A DNA stretch of 64,000 nt from Lacticaseibacillus mingshuiensis (lineage in GTDB: Bacteria > Bacillota > Bacilli > Lactobacillales > Lactobacillaceae), in assembly GCF_016861785.1 (NCBI RefSeq), contig NZ_BOLS01000010.1, forward strand, positions 1-64,000. The letters run 5' to 3'. The notes below the pieces were generated by a model. That model was not told the DNA's origin. It saw only the letters and a program-made list of their open reading frames with translations, and ran no database searches. Below, one piece after another: positions 50,088-58,438 of this stretch. How positions within the stretch are numbered: position 1 is the first letter of the stretch; each line of letters opens with the position of its first letter. The position numbers were made by a program, and so were the translations under genes.

Positions 50088-51005
50088 ATGAACACAACGC
50101 TTGTCAAAGACACCAAGGCGGATAAGATCTTCAAGATCTTCCTGTATATCTTCATCGCGTTAGCCGTTTTGATCGTCATTTACCCGTTGATCTACATCAT
50201 CAGTGCCTCAGTTTCCGACCCGACCGCCGTGAACTCAGGCCAGATGTGGTTATGGCCCAAGGGCTTTACCATGCGGGGCTACAACGTCATCATGGATTAT
50301 AAGGACATCTGGCGTGGCTACGGCATGACCATCTTTTATACCGTCGCCGGCACGATCGTTTCCTTGGTGATGACCATCCCCTGCGCCTATGCGATCAGCC
50401 GCCCCGACTTTTCCGGGAAAAAATGGTTCACCATTTTCATGCTGATCACGATGTTCCTGTCTGGCGGCTTGATCCCGAGTTACTTGCTGATCAAGGCGTT
50501 GGGCATGCTGAACACCGTGTGGGCGATCATCATCCCAGGGGCCGTGTCCGTGTATAACATCGTGGTCACCCGCGCCTTTTTCCAGTCGAATATTCCCTGG
50601 GAAATGCAGGAAGCGGCCAAGATCGACGGTGCGTCTGATTTCCAGATCTTCTTCCGCATCGTGATTCCGCTGTCCGCCCCGATCATCGCCGTCATGGCCT
50701 TGTTCTATGGCGTTGGCATGTGGAACGGGTACTTCGGTGCGTTGGTCTACTTGCAAGACAAGAGCCTGTATCCACTGCAGATGGTCCTGCGCCAGATCCT
50801 GGTTCTTCAGGATATGCAACAAGGCGCATCCACTGGCGGCGGGGTGACGGCATCCACGGCCGAGCTGATGAAACAGCGCGCCGAGCTTGCCGCGATCATC
50901 AAGTACGGGGTGATGATCGTGTCGTCTCTGCCAGTCATTCTCATTTATCCATTCCTTCAGCGCTTCTTCGTGAAAGGCGTGCTGATCGGATCGCTCAAAG
51001 GTTAA
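50088..51005 (+). CDS. ABC sugar permease, YtcP type (fucosidase operon)
   Basis: A 305-residue partner permease with the EAA loop MQEAAKIDGASDFQIFFRIV (about 176-195), IISASVSDPTAVNSGQMWLWP near the start and the family end YPFLQRFFVKGVLIGSLKG. The ATG follows AAAGGAGG, 15 bp after the LplB-type gene. Homologous in layout to the 24662 gene in the phosphorylase operon. Confidence 0.9.
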   Translation: MNTTLVKDTKADKIFKIFLYIFIALAVLIVIYPLIYIISASVSDPTAVNSGQMWLWPKGFTMRGYNVIMDYKDIWRGYGMTIFYTVAGTIVSLVMTIPCAYAISRPDFSGKKWFTIFMLITMFLSGGLIPSYLLIKALGMLNTVWAIIIPGAVSVYNIVVTRAFFQSNIPWEMQEAAKIDGASDFQIFFRIVIPLSAPIIAVMALFYGVGMWNGYFGALVYLQDKSLYPLQMVLRQILVLQDMQQGASTGGGVTASTAELMKQRAELAAIIKYGVMIVSSLPVILIYPFLQRFFVKGVLIGSLKG

Positions 51006-51054
51006 GTCGTTCATTAGGGGTTTTACACAAAAAAGCGTTGAGAGGAGCATTCAC

Positions 51055-52716
51055 ATGAAGTTATCAAAAGCAGTACGCGTCGCCGCGATCACCGCAGTTT
51101 CTCTTTTGGCCCTGACCGCTTGCGGCACCAACAAATCCGCCGACACCACCACGACGAAGGCGAAAACGGACAGCAACGTGACGACCGAGGGCTTCCCTGT
51201 TGTCAAAAAAGAGATCACCATGTCGATGATGGCGCCAAACATGGGCTTTGCCGAATATAAAGACATGCTCGTGCTGAAAGACTACGCGAAAAAGACCGGC
51301 ATCAACTGGAAGTACAACACCCCGCCGCAAGCGGATTATGCGACCAAGTTGAACCTGGCCTTTGCCTCACAGGACCTGCCTGATGTGATCTATGCCTCCG
51401 GGACCTCAGTCATGACCCCGGCCAACGAAACCACTTATGGCAAACAGGGCCTGATCGTGCCACTTGAAGGCCTGCTGAAAAAATACGCGCCGAATTTCTA
51501 CAAACTGATGCAGGAAGACCCGAACATCAAGAAGAGCATCACCACGCCGGATGGCCACATTTATTCCCTGCCAATGATCCAGCGCGGCGCAACGTCGAAC
51601 TGGTACCTTGGCCCGATGTGGTACAACGGCGCCTGGCTGAAGAAACTCGGGGTCACCGAGCTGCCTAAGACTGTCGACGAATTTTACGATCTGATGGTTC
51701 GCTTCAAGAACGAAGATCCAAATGGCAACGGCAAGAAGGATGAAATTCCATACGCCGACCAGAAGGATTTCTGGAGCCGCACCTGGATCATGTCCGCGTT
51801 TGGCATGCTGTCCAACGACGTGCAAAACAACGGCGACAAGGTCGTTTATAACCCGATCACCAAGAACTACAAGGCGTATCTGACCTTCATGAACAAGATG
51901 TACAAGAACGGCCTGCTCGACAAGAACACCTTCACCCAAAGTGGCGATCAGCTGACCGCCAAGCTCAAGAACAGCCAAGTCGGTTTTGCCCAAGGCTACG
52001 GCCCAGGCTTCAACGGCGAAACAACCCCTGAGCAAAACGCCCAGAACCCAATGTGGCAACCACTGACCAGCTCCGTGTCGAAAAAAGCGGTCCTGCCTGG
52101 TAATCCACGAATCAACCGCGGTAATTTTGTCATCACGAAAAATGCCAAGAGTCCGGCCGCTGCGCTGCGCTGGGTCGACTACTTCTACACCCCAGAAGGT
52201 GCCACGTTCTTAGGCCAAGGCCCAGAAAACGGCATCTGGCACTACGAGACCACCGCAGACGGCGATAAGGCCAAGGTCTACAACAAGGGCATCGATGCCT
52301 CTAACGCCGGTGAAGCGACGGCCAAGATCACCCCGAACTACGGCACGACCCCGCCAATGCTGGCTGGCGAAGAAATGAAAGATCCATATGCCAACACGAT
52401 CTTGGAAAAGAAGACCGATGATCCAACCGGCGATGTGTACTCCAAGTTCGCGATCTCTGAAACTGAAAAGAAGATCGATCCATATGTTCGCGTCCCATAT
52501 CCGCTGGTTTATCTGACCAACGACGAACAGGACCTCGTTTCCCCGATCGCCAACGACTTGAAGACCTATGTGCAGCAGATGGAAGCCAAGTTCATCACCG
52601 GCGTAGAGCCACTGGCGAACTTCGACAAGTTTGTTTCCACCATCAAGGGCATGAACATCGACCAGTACGTGAAGGTCTACCAAGACGCCTATGATCGCTG
52701 GAACAACGCGAAATAA
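51055..52716 (+). CDS. Sugar-binding lipoprotein (fucosidase operon)
   Basis: Receptor of the importer, 553 residues. The lipoprotein signal ends LTAC (Cys23). Family elements include FASQDLPDVIYASG, TTPDGHIYSLPMIQRG and the calcium-loop-like DPNGNGKKDEIPYAD, shared with the receptor at 25620. The start ATG follows GAGAGGAGC. It is the last gene of the GH29 importer operon; a terminator lies about 120 bp downstream, followed by hairpin repeat F. Confidence 0.9.
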   Translation: MKLSKAVRVAAITAVSLLALTACGTNKSADTTTTKAKTDSNVTTEGFPVVKKEITMSMMAPNMGFAEYKDMLVLKDYAKKTGINWKYNTPPQADYATKLNLAFASQDLPDVIYASGTSVMTPANETTYGKQGLIVPLEGLLKKYAPNFYKLMQEDPNIKKSITTPDGHIYSLPMIQRGATSNWYLGPMWYNGAWLKKLGVTELPKTVDEFYDLMVRFKNEDPNGNGKKDEIPYADQKDFWSRTWIMSAFGMLSNDVQNNGDKVVYNPITKNYKAYLTFMNKMYKNGLLDKNTFTQSGDQLTAKLKNSQVGFAQGYGPGFNGETTPEQNAQNPMWQPLTSSVSKKAVLPGNPRINRGNFVITKNAKSPAAALRWVDYFYTPEGATFLGQGPENGIWHYETTADGDKAKVYNKGIDASNAGEATAKITPNYGTTPPMLAGEEMKDPYANTILEKKTDDPTGDVYSKFAISETEKKIDPYVRVPYPLVYLTNDEQDLVSPIANDLKTYVQQMEAKFITGVEPLANFDKFVSTIKGMNIDQYVKVYQDAYDRWNNAK

Positions 52717-52836
52717 GACGCACTCACTCTCCCTTGCGAGCCAATTTTAGAAAAAACAGTCATGTGTGCCCATCCAATATGGCTCGCGCACGATCATTGC
52801 TGACGCCCCCTCGCCAGACATGAAAATAGATAGATG

Positions 52837-52876
52837 CAAAAAGAGCCGAGACTGGATAACCGTCTCGGCCCTTTTG
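52837..52876. terminator. Intrinsic terminator after the SBP gene
   Basis: AAAAAGAGCCGAGAC pairs with GTCTCGGCCCTTTT (slightly imperfect base) around an 8-nt loop. T-rich on the plus strand and T-runs also on the minus strand. Confidence 0.75.
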
Positions 52877-52882
52877 CGAATA

Positions 52883-53005
52883 AGGGTGCGCAGCGGGGCG
52901 CTTAGGTCTGAGCAGATAGTTCGGCCTGGGCGGTTGATGGCGCACTTGGCCATCGAACGACTGGGACGACTATCTGTCTCAGACCTGCCCCGCGGAGCCC
53001 AACTA
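52883..53005 (+). repeat. Hairpin repeat, locus F (one unit plus a short start of another)
   Basis: One 123-bp unit beginning TAAGGGTGCGCAG and ending GCCCAACTA, followed by the first bases of a second (CGGGTGCGCAGCG). Arms: AGGTCTGAG/CTCAGACCT and tip GATGGC/GCCATC. It lies in the 361-bp gap between the SBP gene and the aldolase gene, which otherwise holds only two terminators. Confidence 0.85.
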
Positions 53006-53035
53006 TCGGGTGCGCAGCGAAGCCTCACCGAACGC

Positions 53036-53070
53036 AAAAAAAACAGCCGGCACCACGTTCTGCCAGCTGC
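53036..53070 (-). terminator. Intrinsic terminator of the aldolase gene
   Basis: On the minus strand GCAGCTGGC pairs with GCCGGCTGT and runs into eight T residues, just after the aldolase stop codon. Confidence 0.85.
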
Positions 53071-53077
53071 GTTTGTG

Positions 53078-53842
53078 TTACCCGCCAAATGTGACCCGAT
53101 TGACCTTTGGCAGCGGGGCCGGATGATCGACCACCGGCTGATCCGGCAGCGAGATCGCCGGGTGCGTCTCGTCTTCGGCCGGCTGATAATCCGCGCCACA
53201 CGACTGATACCCTTTCAACAACCCCAAGTGAATGAAGACAGTTTGCTGATACGCGATCTTCGCGTTCCATTCCAGCGTCTCAAGGATCCGCACCGCGATA
53301 TGCAGGTCTGTCGCCGTGATCACGACACCGTGACTGTTGAGCAGAAACACATTTTCCATCGCTCGGTCGCCCAGCTCTGCCAGTGCGTCGCTGACTGTTT
53401 TCGCCAGGGCCATGCTCGTCGCCGGCGCATAGGGCAAGGTGCGGATGCGGCCAAGCTCCCGCGTGCCTTCAGTCACATTGGGCATCTCAAGCCCGCTTGT
53501 GGCCCAGAACATCGACTCAGGGGCATGTGCGTGAAAAACGGTGCGGATGCCCGGATTGGCTCGATACGCGCCTTCATGCATGTTGATCTCGCGGGTCACA
53601 GTGCCCACGCCGTCCACTTTTTCGCCGGTCGCCATGTCGACCACCAGGATCTGGGCAGGCGAAAGCCGCGCGTAAAACGTTTCGGACATAAAACTCGGGG
53701 TGATCAGAATATACGCCTTCCCCGTTTCATCAAATACCTTCATCGAGACGTTCCCGCCAGCAATATTGGTGTCTTTGCGGTCGAACATCAAGCGGACCGT
53801 CTCGGCCAGATCTTGGCGCTGGGCTTCAAACATCATCAGCAT
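53078..53842 (-). CDS. fucA: Class II aldolase, probable L-fuculose-1-phosphate aldolase
   Basis: Splits L-fuculose 1-phosphate to DHAP and lactaldehyde. The 254-residue protein starts at ATG 53842 with GGGAGGAA upstream. It has the class II aldolase/adducin fold: phosphate-binding GGNVSMKV (29-36), zinc ligands His104 and His106 in VFHAHAPES, and a third His in LLNSHGVVI (about 166). The catalytic Glu is probably in the segment VTREINMHEGAY. Rhamnulose- or ribulose-phosphate aldolase cannot be excluded on sequence alone, but the adjacent FucI and kinase favour fuculose. It is divergent from the DeoR-fucI-kinase operon. Confidence 0.78.
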   Translation of the reverse strand: MLMMFEAQRQDLAETVRLMFDRKDTNIAGGNVSMKVFDETGKAYILITPSFMSETFYARLSPAQILVVDMATGEKVDGVGTVTREINMHEGAYRANPGIRTVFHAHAPESMFWATSGLEMPNVTEGTRELGRIRTLPYAPATSMALAKTVSDALAELGDRAMENVFLLNSHGVVITATDLHIAVRILETLEWNAKIAYQQTVFIHLGLLKGYQSCGADYQPAEDETHPAISLPDQPVVDHPAPLPKVNRVTFGG

Positions 53843-54084
53843 TGTTTTTTTCCTCCCTGTGTTGCGTCTTTCTTCAATTATAAAATGGTGCGATGCCGCG
53901 CGACCGGCTGGATGGCGTTTTTGGCGATTCGTCACCGAGCCGCCGTCAACGCGCCGCAAATCGCCGATTTCTCAAGCCGAGCGCCCGCCTGATGCGGATC
54001 CGGCCCGCGCGGCTTTCATCACCGGCGCAACCAAGTCAAAATCCACCCGAATCGCCAGATCGCGTGGTACGCTAAAGCTAACTA

Positions 54085-54097
54085 TGAAGCGTTTTCA
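54085..54097. promoter_or_regulatory. cre-like sequence before deoR
   Basis: TGAAGCGTTTTCA resembles a cre box but is one base short between TG and CG. It directly precedes the AAGGAGGTGG ribosome binding site of the deoR gene. Weak support. Confidence 0.35.
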
Positions 54098-54110
54098 AGG
54101 AGGTGGTGCC

Positions 54111-54866
54111 ATGCTTCAAAATGAACGATTAGAAACGATTCTTCAGATTCTTCAGCGCCGCAAACAGGTGACGACCGGGGAGCTGGCCAACTCGCTGTAT
54201 ATCAGCTCATCCACCCTGCGCCGGGACCTGATGGCACTGGAAAAATTGGGTAAGATCACACGCCGCTATGGCAACGTCGAACTGGTCAGGCCGGCAACGG
54301 TCGAGTTTCCCTATCTTTTTCGCCAGCAGGAAAACGAAAAGGCGAAGCGCGCCATTGCGGAGAGCTGCTCGACGTTTTTAGGTGATGGCCAGGCGCTGTT
54401 CATCGATTCCAGCTCGACGGCCTCGTTTCTGGCCACGTATCTGGAGCGGCTGGACAATATGGTGGTGATCACCAACGGCCTGCGCCTCGCCGAGAGCCTG
54501 GATGGCATGGCCGGGGTGAAAACGTTCATCACTGGCGGCCGCCTGCGCCCCGGGTCCGGCTCGATCTTGGGGGAGGTCGCCGTTGATTTTCTGGATAATT
54601 TCCGGGCGGATCTTGCCATTATTTCCTGCACAGGCATCACCGCAGACGGCATTTTCATGTCCAGCGAAGAGCAGTCCAGCATCAAGCGCAAGATGCTCGG
54701 TGCATCCAAGTCCACCCTGGTGCTAGCGGATCACACCAAGGTCGGCCAGCAAGCCTATTACCGCTTATGTGCCCCAGGCGATGTCAGTGCGATCATCACC
54801 GATATCAAGCCGCCAGCCGACATTTTGGCCGCCTGGGCAAAAGCAGACGTCGAGACCCTATATTAG
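54111..54866 (+). CDS. DeoR-family regulator of fucose genes
   Basis: A 251-residue repressor. The N-terminal HTH reads VTTGELANSLYISSSTLRRDL (about 19-40) and the C-terminal sugar-phosphate sensor domain contains the family motifs LFIDSSSTASFLATYL, VITNGLRLAE and TLVLADHTKVGQQAYY. The start ATG follows AAGGAGGTGG; the frame is open far upstream through the divergent aldolase region without a signal. It is the first gene of the fucI-kinase operon (12 bp before fucI) and very probably represses it and the divergent aldolase until a fucose phosphate intermediate appears. Confidence 0.9.
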   Translation: MLQNERLETILQILQRRKQVTTGELANSLYISSSTLRRDLMALEKLGKITRRYGNVELVRPATVEFPYLFRQQENEKAKRAIAESCSTFLGDGQALFIDSSSTASFLATYLERLDNMVVITNGLRLAESLDGMAGVKTFITGGRLRPGSGSILGEVAVDFLDNFRADLAIISCTGITADGIFMSSEEQSSIKRKMLGASKSTLVLADHTKVGQQAYYRLCAPGDVSAIITDIKPPADILAAWAKADVETLY

Positions 54867-54878
54867 GAGGAAAAAATC

Positions 54879-56660
54879 ATGACCACATTTCCAAAGATCG
54901 GCATTCGTCCCACCATCGATGGCCGCCGCCGCGGCATTCGCGAGTCCCTTGAAGCGCAGACCATGGCCATGGCGCACAGTGTGGCAGATCTTTTAGCCGC
55001 GAGCTTGACCTATCCAGACGGAACCCCCGTCGAATGCGTGATCGCCGACACCACGATCGGCGGCGTGCACGAGGCCGCGCTGGCCAAGGCCAAATTCGAC
55101 AAGGAAGCCATTTGTGGCACCATCACCGTCACCCCGTGCTGGTGCTACGGCAGTGAAACAATGGATATGACCCGAGACATCCCCCACGCGATCTGGGGCT
55201 TCAACGGCACGGAGCGGCCAGGCGCCGTTTACCTGGCCGCAGTCTTGGCCGCACACACGCAAAAGGGCATCCCGGCGTTTGGTATTTACGGCGAAGACGT
55301 GCAAGACGCCGATGACACCAGCATTCCAGCAGACGTCGCGGCGAAGCTGATTCGCTTTGCCAGGGGCGCGCTTGCAGTCGGCCAGATGAAAAACCGCAGC
55401 TACCTGTCCATCGGCAGTGTCGCGATGGGTATCGGTGGGTCGATCGTCGACGCCGACTTTTTCCAGGATTACCTCGGCATGCGCAACGAATATGTCGACA
55501 TGAGCGAGCTCGTGCGCCGCATCGATGAAGGCATTTATGATCCCGTTGAGTTTGAGCGCGCGTTTGCCTGGGCGAAAACCAACACCCCAGTCGGGCCAGA
55601 TCTGTACAACGAAGGTGCAGCCGGCCAATTTTCTGCGGCTGACAAAGAGGCGCAGCTGGCCTTTGCTGTGAAAATGACCCTCATCACCCGCGACCTGATG
55701 AGCGGTTCCCAGCGCCTCAGCGAACTCGGGTTTGAAGAGGAAGCGGGTGGCCATGAAGCGATCGCGGCGGGTTTTCAGGGGCAGCGGCAATGGACGGACC
55801 ATTTTCCAAACGGCGATTACATGGAGGCGCTCCTCAACTCCCAATATGACTGGAACGGCCAGCACGCCCCACACATTCTCGCCACGGAAAACGATGCGCT
55901 GAACGGGGCCTCGATGTTGTTCAACTACCTGCTGACCAACACCCCGCAGATCTTCGCGGATGTGCGGACCTATTGGAGTGCCGACGCCGTCCAGCGTGTG
56001 ACCGGCACTACCCTCAGCGGAAAATTGGCCGGTGGTTTCTTACATCTGTCCAATTCCGGCGCCCAGACCCTGGATGCGACCGGCGCCGAAAAACGCGACG
56101 GCCAGCCTGCCATCAAGCCGTATTGGGAGGTCACGGAAGCGGAAGCACAGGAAAATCTAGCGCGGACCCGCTGGATTCCGGCGAACATCGGCTACTTCCG
56201 CGGCGGCGGTTTTTCCAGCAATTACGTCACAGAAGGCGGTGCGGATGGCATGCCGGTGACGATGACACGGCTGAATCTGGTGCGCGGCGTGGGACCTGTT
56301 TTGCAGATCGCGGAAGGCTATGCGGTCGATCTGCCGGCCAACGTTTTTGACACCGTCAACCAGCGCACCGATCCGGGCTGGCCATCGACCTTCTTCGTGC
56401 CGACGTTGACAGGCAAAGGCGCGTTCACCAGTGTGTATTCGGTGATGAACAATTGGGGGGCCAATCACGGGGCGATCTCCTATGGCCACATCGGCGCGGA
56501 CCTCATCACACTGGCCGCCATGTTGCGGATTCCCGTCAACATGCATAACGTGGCCGATGCGGCGATCTTCCGCCCGCGGGCCTGGAGCAGTCTTGGCACC
56601 AGCGAGCCGGAAAGCGCCGATTTTCGCGCCTGCAGTACCTTTGGCCCGCTTTATCACTAA
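54879..56660 (+). CDS. fucI: L-fucose isomerase
   Basis: Converts L-fucose to L-fuculose using a divalent metal ion. The 593-residue length matches FucI. Metal ligands occur at positions close to those of the E. coli enzyme: Glu337 in ATENDALNG, Asp361 in FADVRTYWS, and His530 in NNWGANHG. Conserved stretches include [19 protein letters not shown] and [22 protein letters not shown]. The ATG follows TAGGAGGAAAA. It sits between the DeoR regulator and the sugar kinase, forming a standard fucose catabolic operon. Confidence 0.94.
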   Translation: MTTFPKIGIRPTIDGRRRGIRESLEAQTMAMAHSVADLLAASLTYPDGTPVECVIADTTIGGVHEAALAKAKFDKEAICGTITVTPCWCYGSETMDMTRDIPHAIWGFNGTERPGAVYLAAVLAAHTQKGIPAFGIYGEDVQDADDTSIPADVAAKLIRFARGALAVGQMKNRSYLSIGSVAMGIGGSIVDADFFQDYLGMRNEYVDMSELVRRIDEGIYDPVEFERAFAWAKTNTPVGPDLYNEGAAGQFSAADKEAQLAFAVKMTLITRDLMSGSQRLSELGFEEEAGGHEAIAAGFQGQRQWTDHFPNGDYMEALLNSQYDWNGQHAPHILATENDALNGASMLFNYLLTNTPQIFADVRTYWSADAVQRVTGTTLSGKLAGGFLHLSNSGAQTLDATGAEKRDGQPAIKPYWEVTEAEAQENLARTRWIPANIGYFRGGGFSSNYVTEGGADGMPVTMTRLNLVRGVGPVLQIAEGYAVDLPANVFDTVNQRTDPGWPSTFFVPTLTGKGAFTSVYSVMNNWGANHGAISYGHIGADLITLAAMLRIPVNMHNVADAAIFRPRAWSSLGTSEPESADFRACSTFGPLYH

Positions 56661-56672
56661 AGGAGGCGCCTC

Positions 56673-58178
56673 ATGAACGAGACAACGCTGATCGCCGTTG
56701 ACCTCGGTGCCAGTTCGGGCCGCGTCATTTCAGGTCAACTGACAAAAACCGGATTGACGCTCAAGGAACAGTTTCGCTTCTCCAATTTTCCAGTGACGAC
56801 CGGGCGTGACCTTTACTGGGATGTCCTCAAGATCGCCCAAGAGATCAAATACGGCCTGCAGCTCACCAGCCAAGATGGCCTCGTCCCGGAGTCGCTGGCC
56901 GTGGACAGCTGGGGGGTCGATTTTGGCTACCTGACCAGCCGCGGCGAATTACTCCTGCAACCGCATAGCTATCGCGATGAGCGAACGGCTTACACCGCGG
57001 GTCAGCTGAATAAGAAGCTTTCGCGCTGGCAACAGTTTCGACTCAGTGGCAATCAACCCAGTCCCATCAACACGTCCAGCCAGCTCTTCGCCGATCGGCT
57101 TCGCTATCCTGAGATGCAGCCGCTCGCAGACAGGGTGCTCATGATTCCTGGCCTCGTCACGTTCTTACTGTCCGGCAAAGGCGCTAACGAGTACACCATC
57201 GCCTCGACCGGTGGCCTGCTCACCGCGGGAACAACCAGCATCTCGCCTGAGATCAGTCGCGCATTGGCGATTCCGGACGAATGGCTTGCCCCAATCAGCC
57301 TCGGCGGTGAGCGTTTGGGTCCGCTTGTGCCCGAAATTCAGCGCGAGATCGGCTATGACGATCGCATGCAGGTCGTGATCGGTGCCGGCCATGATACCGC
57401 CGCCGCTTTGCTGGCCCTACCAAGTGCGCGCGACGAGGACGTGGCCTTCATCAGCTGCGGCACCTGGTCCCTGATCGGCCGCCAGCTCAGCAAGCCTATT
57501 TTGACACACGCCGCATTTGACGCCGGCCTGACCAACGAAGGCACCTTCAGCGGTCACACCCGCTTATTGAAAAATCTGACCGGCCTTTGGCTCATTCAGG
57601 AGCTTCAACGCGACTGGTCGCTGGCTGGCAACATGGTCGATTTTGGGAAAATGACGACGCTCGCCGCCGCCAGCACTTGCACCACGTCCTTTATCGATCC
57701 GGATGCCCCGATGTTTGCAAGCCCAGGTCACATGGAAGCGAAGATCCGATTTTTCTTGCGCCAGACCGGGCAGGCGCTACCTCAAACAGCCGGGGATCTG
57801 ATCCGCATCGTGTTGCAAAGTCTCGCTTGTTCCTACCGGCGGACACTGGGTGCGCTGGCCGAAACGACCGGCAAGCCGATTCGGCGCCTGACCATGTTTG
57901 GCGGTGGCATTCAAAACCAACTGCTGGTCCAACTCACCGCCGATCTCACCGGGCTGCCGATCGACGCCGGGCCGATCGAAGCCAGCGCCACCGGCAACAT
58001 GATCAGCCAACTGATGGTGCTTCAACAGTCGGCTTTTGATCGGGACGCCCTGCTGGCCCAGATCTATCACCCGCAACACATCCTGCCCGCTGTGAATCGA
58101 GACGCCGAATATCACCAGTTTGAAGCCATCGTCCAGAACCATGATGGCAAGGCGATCTCGTCGACCTTTTCCCGATAG
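56673..58178 (+). CDS. fucK: L-fuculokinase of the RhaB-like FGGY family
   Basis: Phosphorylates L-fuculose to L-fuculose 1-phosphate. The 501-residue FGGY kinase begins with the phosphate-binding AVDLGASSGRV and carries LAVDSWGVDFG, YRDERTAY, GAGHDTAAALLALP, ISCGTWSLIG and the C-terminal TMFGGGIQNQLLVQL. Sequence features are closest to rhamnulokinase (RhaB), so rhamnulose phosphorylation is possible; the position immediately after fucI argues for fuculose. The ATG follows AAAGGAGGCGC. It is the last gene of the operon, ending at a terminator. Confidence 0.85.
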   Translation: MNETTLIAVDLGASSGRVISGQLTKTGLTLKEQFRFSNFPVTTGRDLYWDVLKIAQEIKYGLQLTSQDGLVPESLAVDSWGVDFGYLTSRGELLLQPHSYRDERTAYTAGQLNKKLSRWQQFRLSGNQPSPINTSSQLFADRLRYPEMQPLADRVLMIPGLVTFLLSGKGANEYTIASTGGLLTAGTTSISPEISRALAIPDEWLAPISLGGERLGPLVPEIQREIGYDDRMQVVIGAGHDTAAALLALPSARDEDVAFISCGTWSLIGRQLSKPILTHAAFDAGLTNEGTFSGHTRLLKNLTGLWLIQELQRDWSLAGNMVDFGKMTTLAAASTCTTSFIDPDAPMFASPGHMEAKIRFFLRQTGQALPQTAGDLIRIVLQSLACSYRRTLGALAETTGKPIRRLTMFGGGIQNQLLVQLTADLTGLPIDAGPIEASATGNMISQLMVLQQSAFDRDALLAQIYHPQHILPAVNRDAEYHQFEAIVQNHDGKAISSTFSR

Positions 58179-58217
58179 CCCGCGAATTGTTGGGGGCCGC
58201 ATCCGTCCCCGCAACAC

Positions 58218-58256
58218 AAAAGGCGCGCAACCAGATCGAACGGTTGCGCGTCTTTT
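58218..58256 (+). terminator. Intrinsic terminator of the fucI operon
   Basis: AAAAGGCGCGCAACC pairs with GGTTGCGCGTCTTTT around a 9-nt loop. The last bases touch hairpin repeat G. Confidence 0.8.
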
Positions 58257-58375
58257 AGTTGGGTTCCGGCTCGCAGGGGTGGGATATCTAGCAGTCTTGT
58301 GCACTCGAGGCGAAGTACGCCTTAAGCACCCAAGCCAAGCTAGCTACCCGGCCATCCCGCGAGCCTCCACACCCT
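58256..58375 (-). repeat. Hairpin repeat, locus G (one unit)
   Basis: One 120-bp unit in minus orientation, starting AGGGTGTGGAGGCTCGCGGG at 58375 and ending ACCCAACTA at 58256. Arms: GGCTCGCGGGAT/ATCCCACCCCTGCGAGCC-type and tip GGCG/CGCC. It lies 63 bp after the stop codon of the minus-strand GH151 gene, most similar to unit A. Confidence 0.8.
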
Positions 58376-58438
58376 TTTTCGCCTTCCACGAGATCAATTT
58401 TGCTTGTGCCATGTGCCCGATTGGTTGGCTGCGGTCAA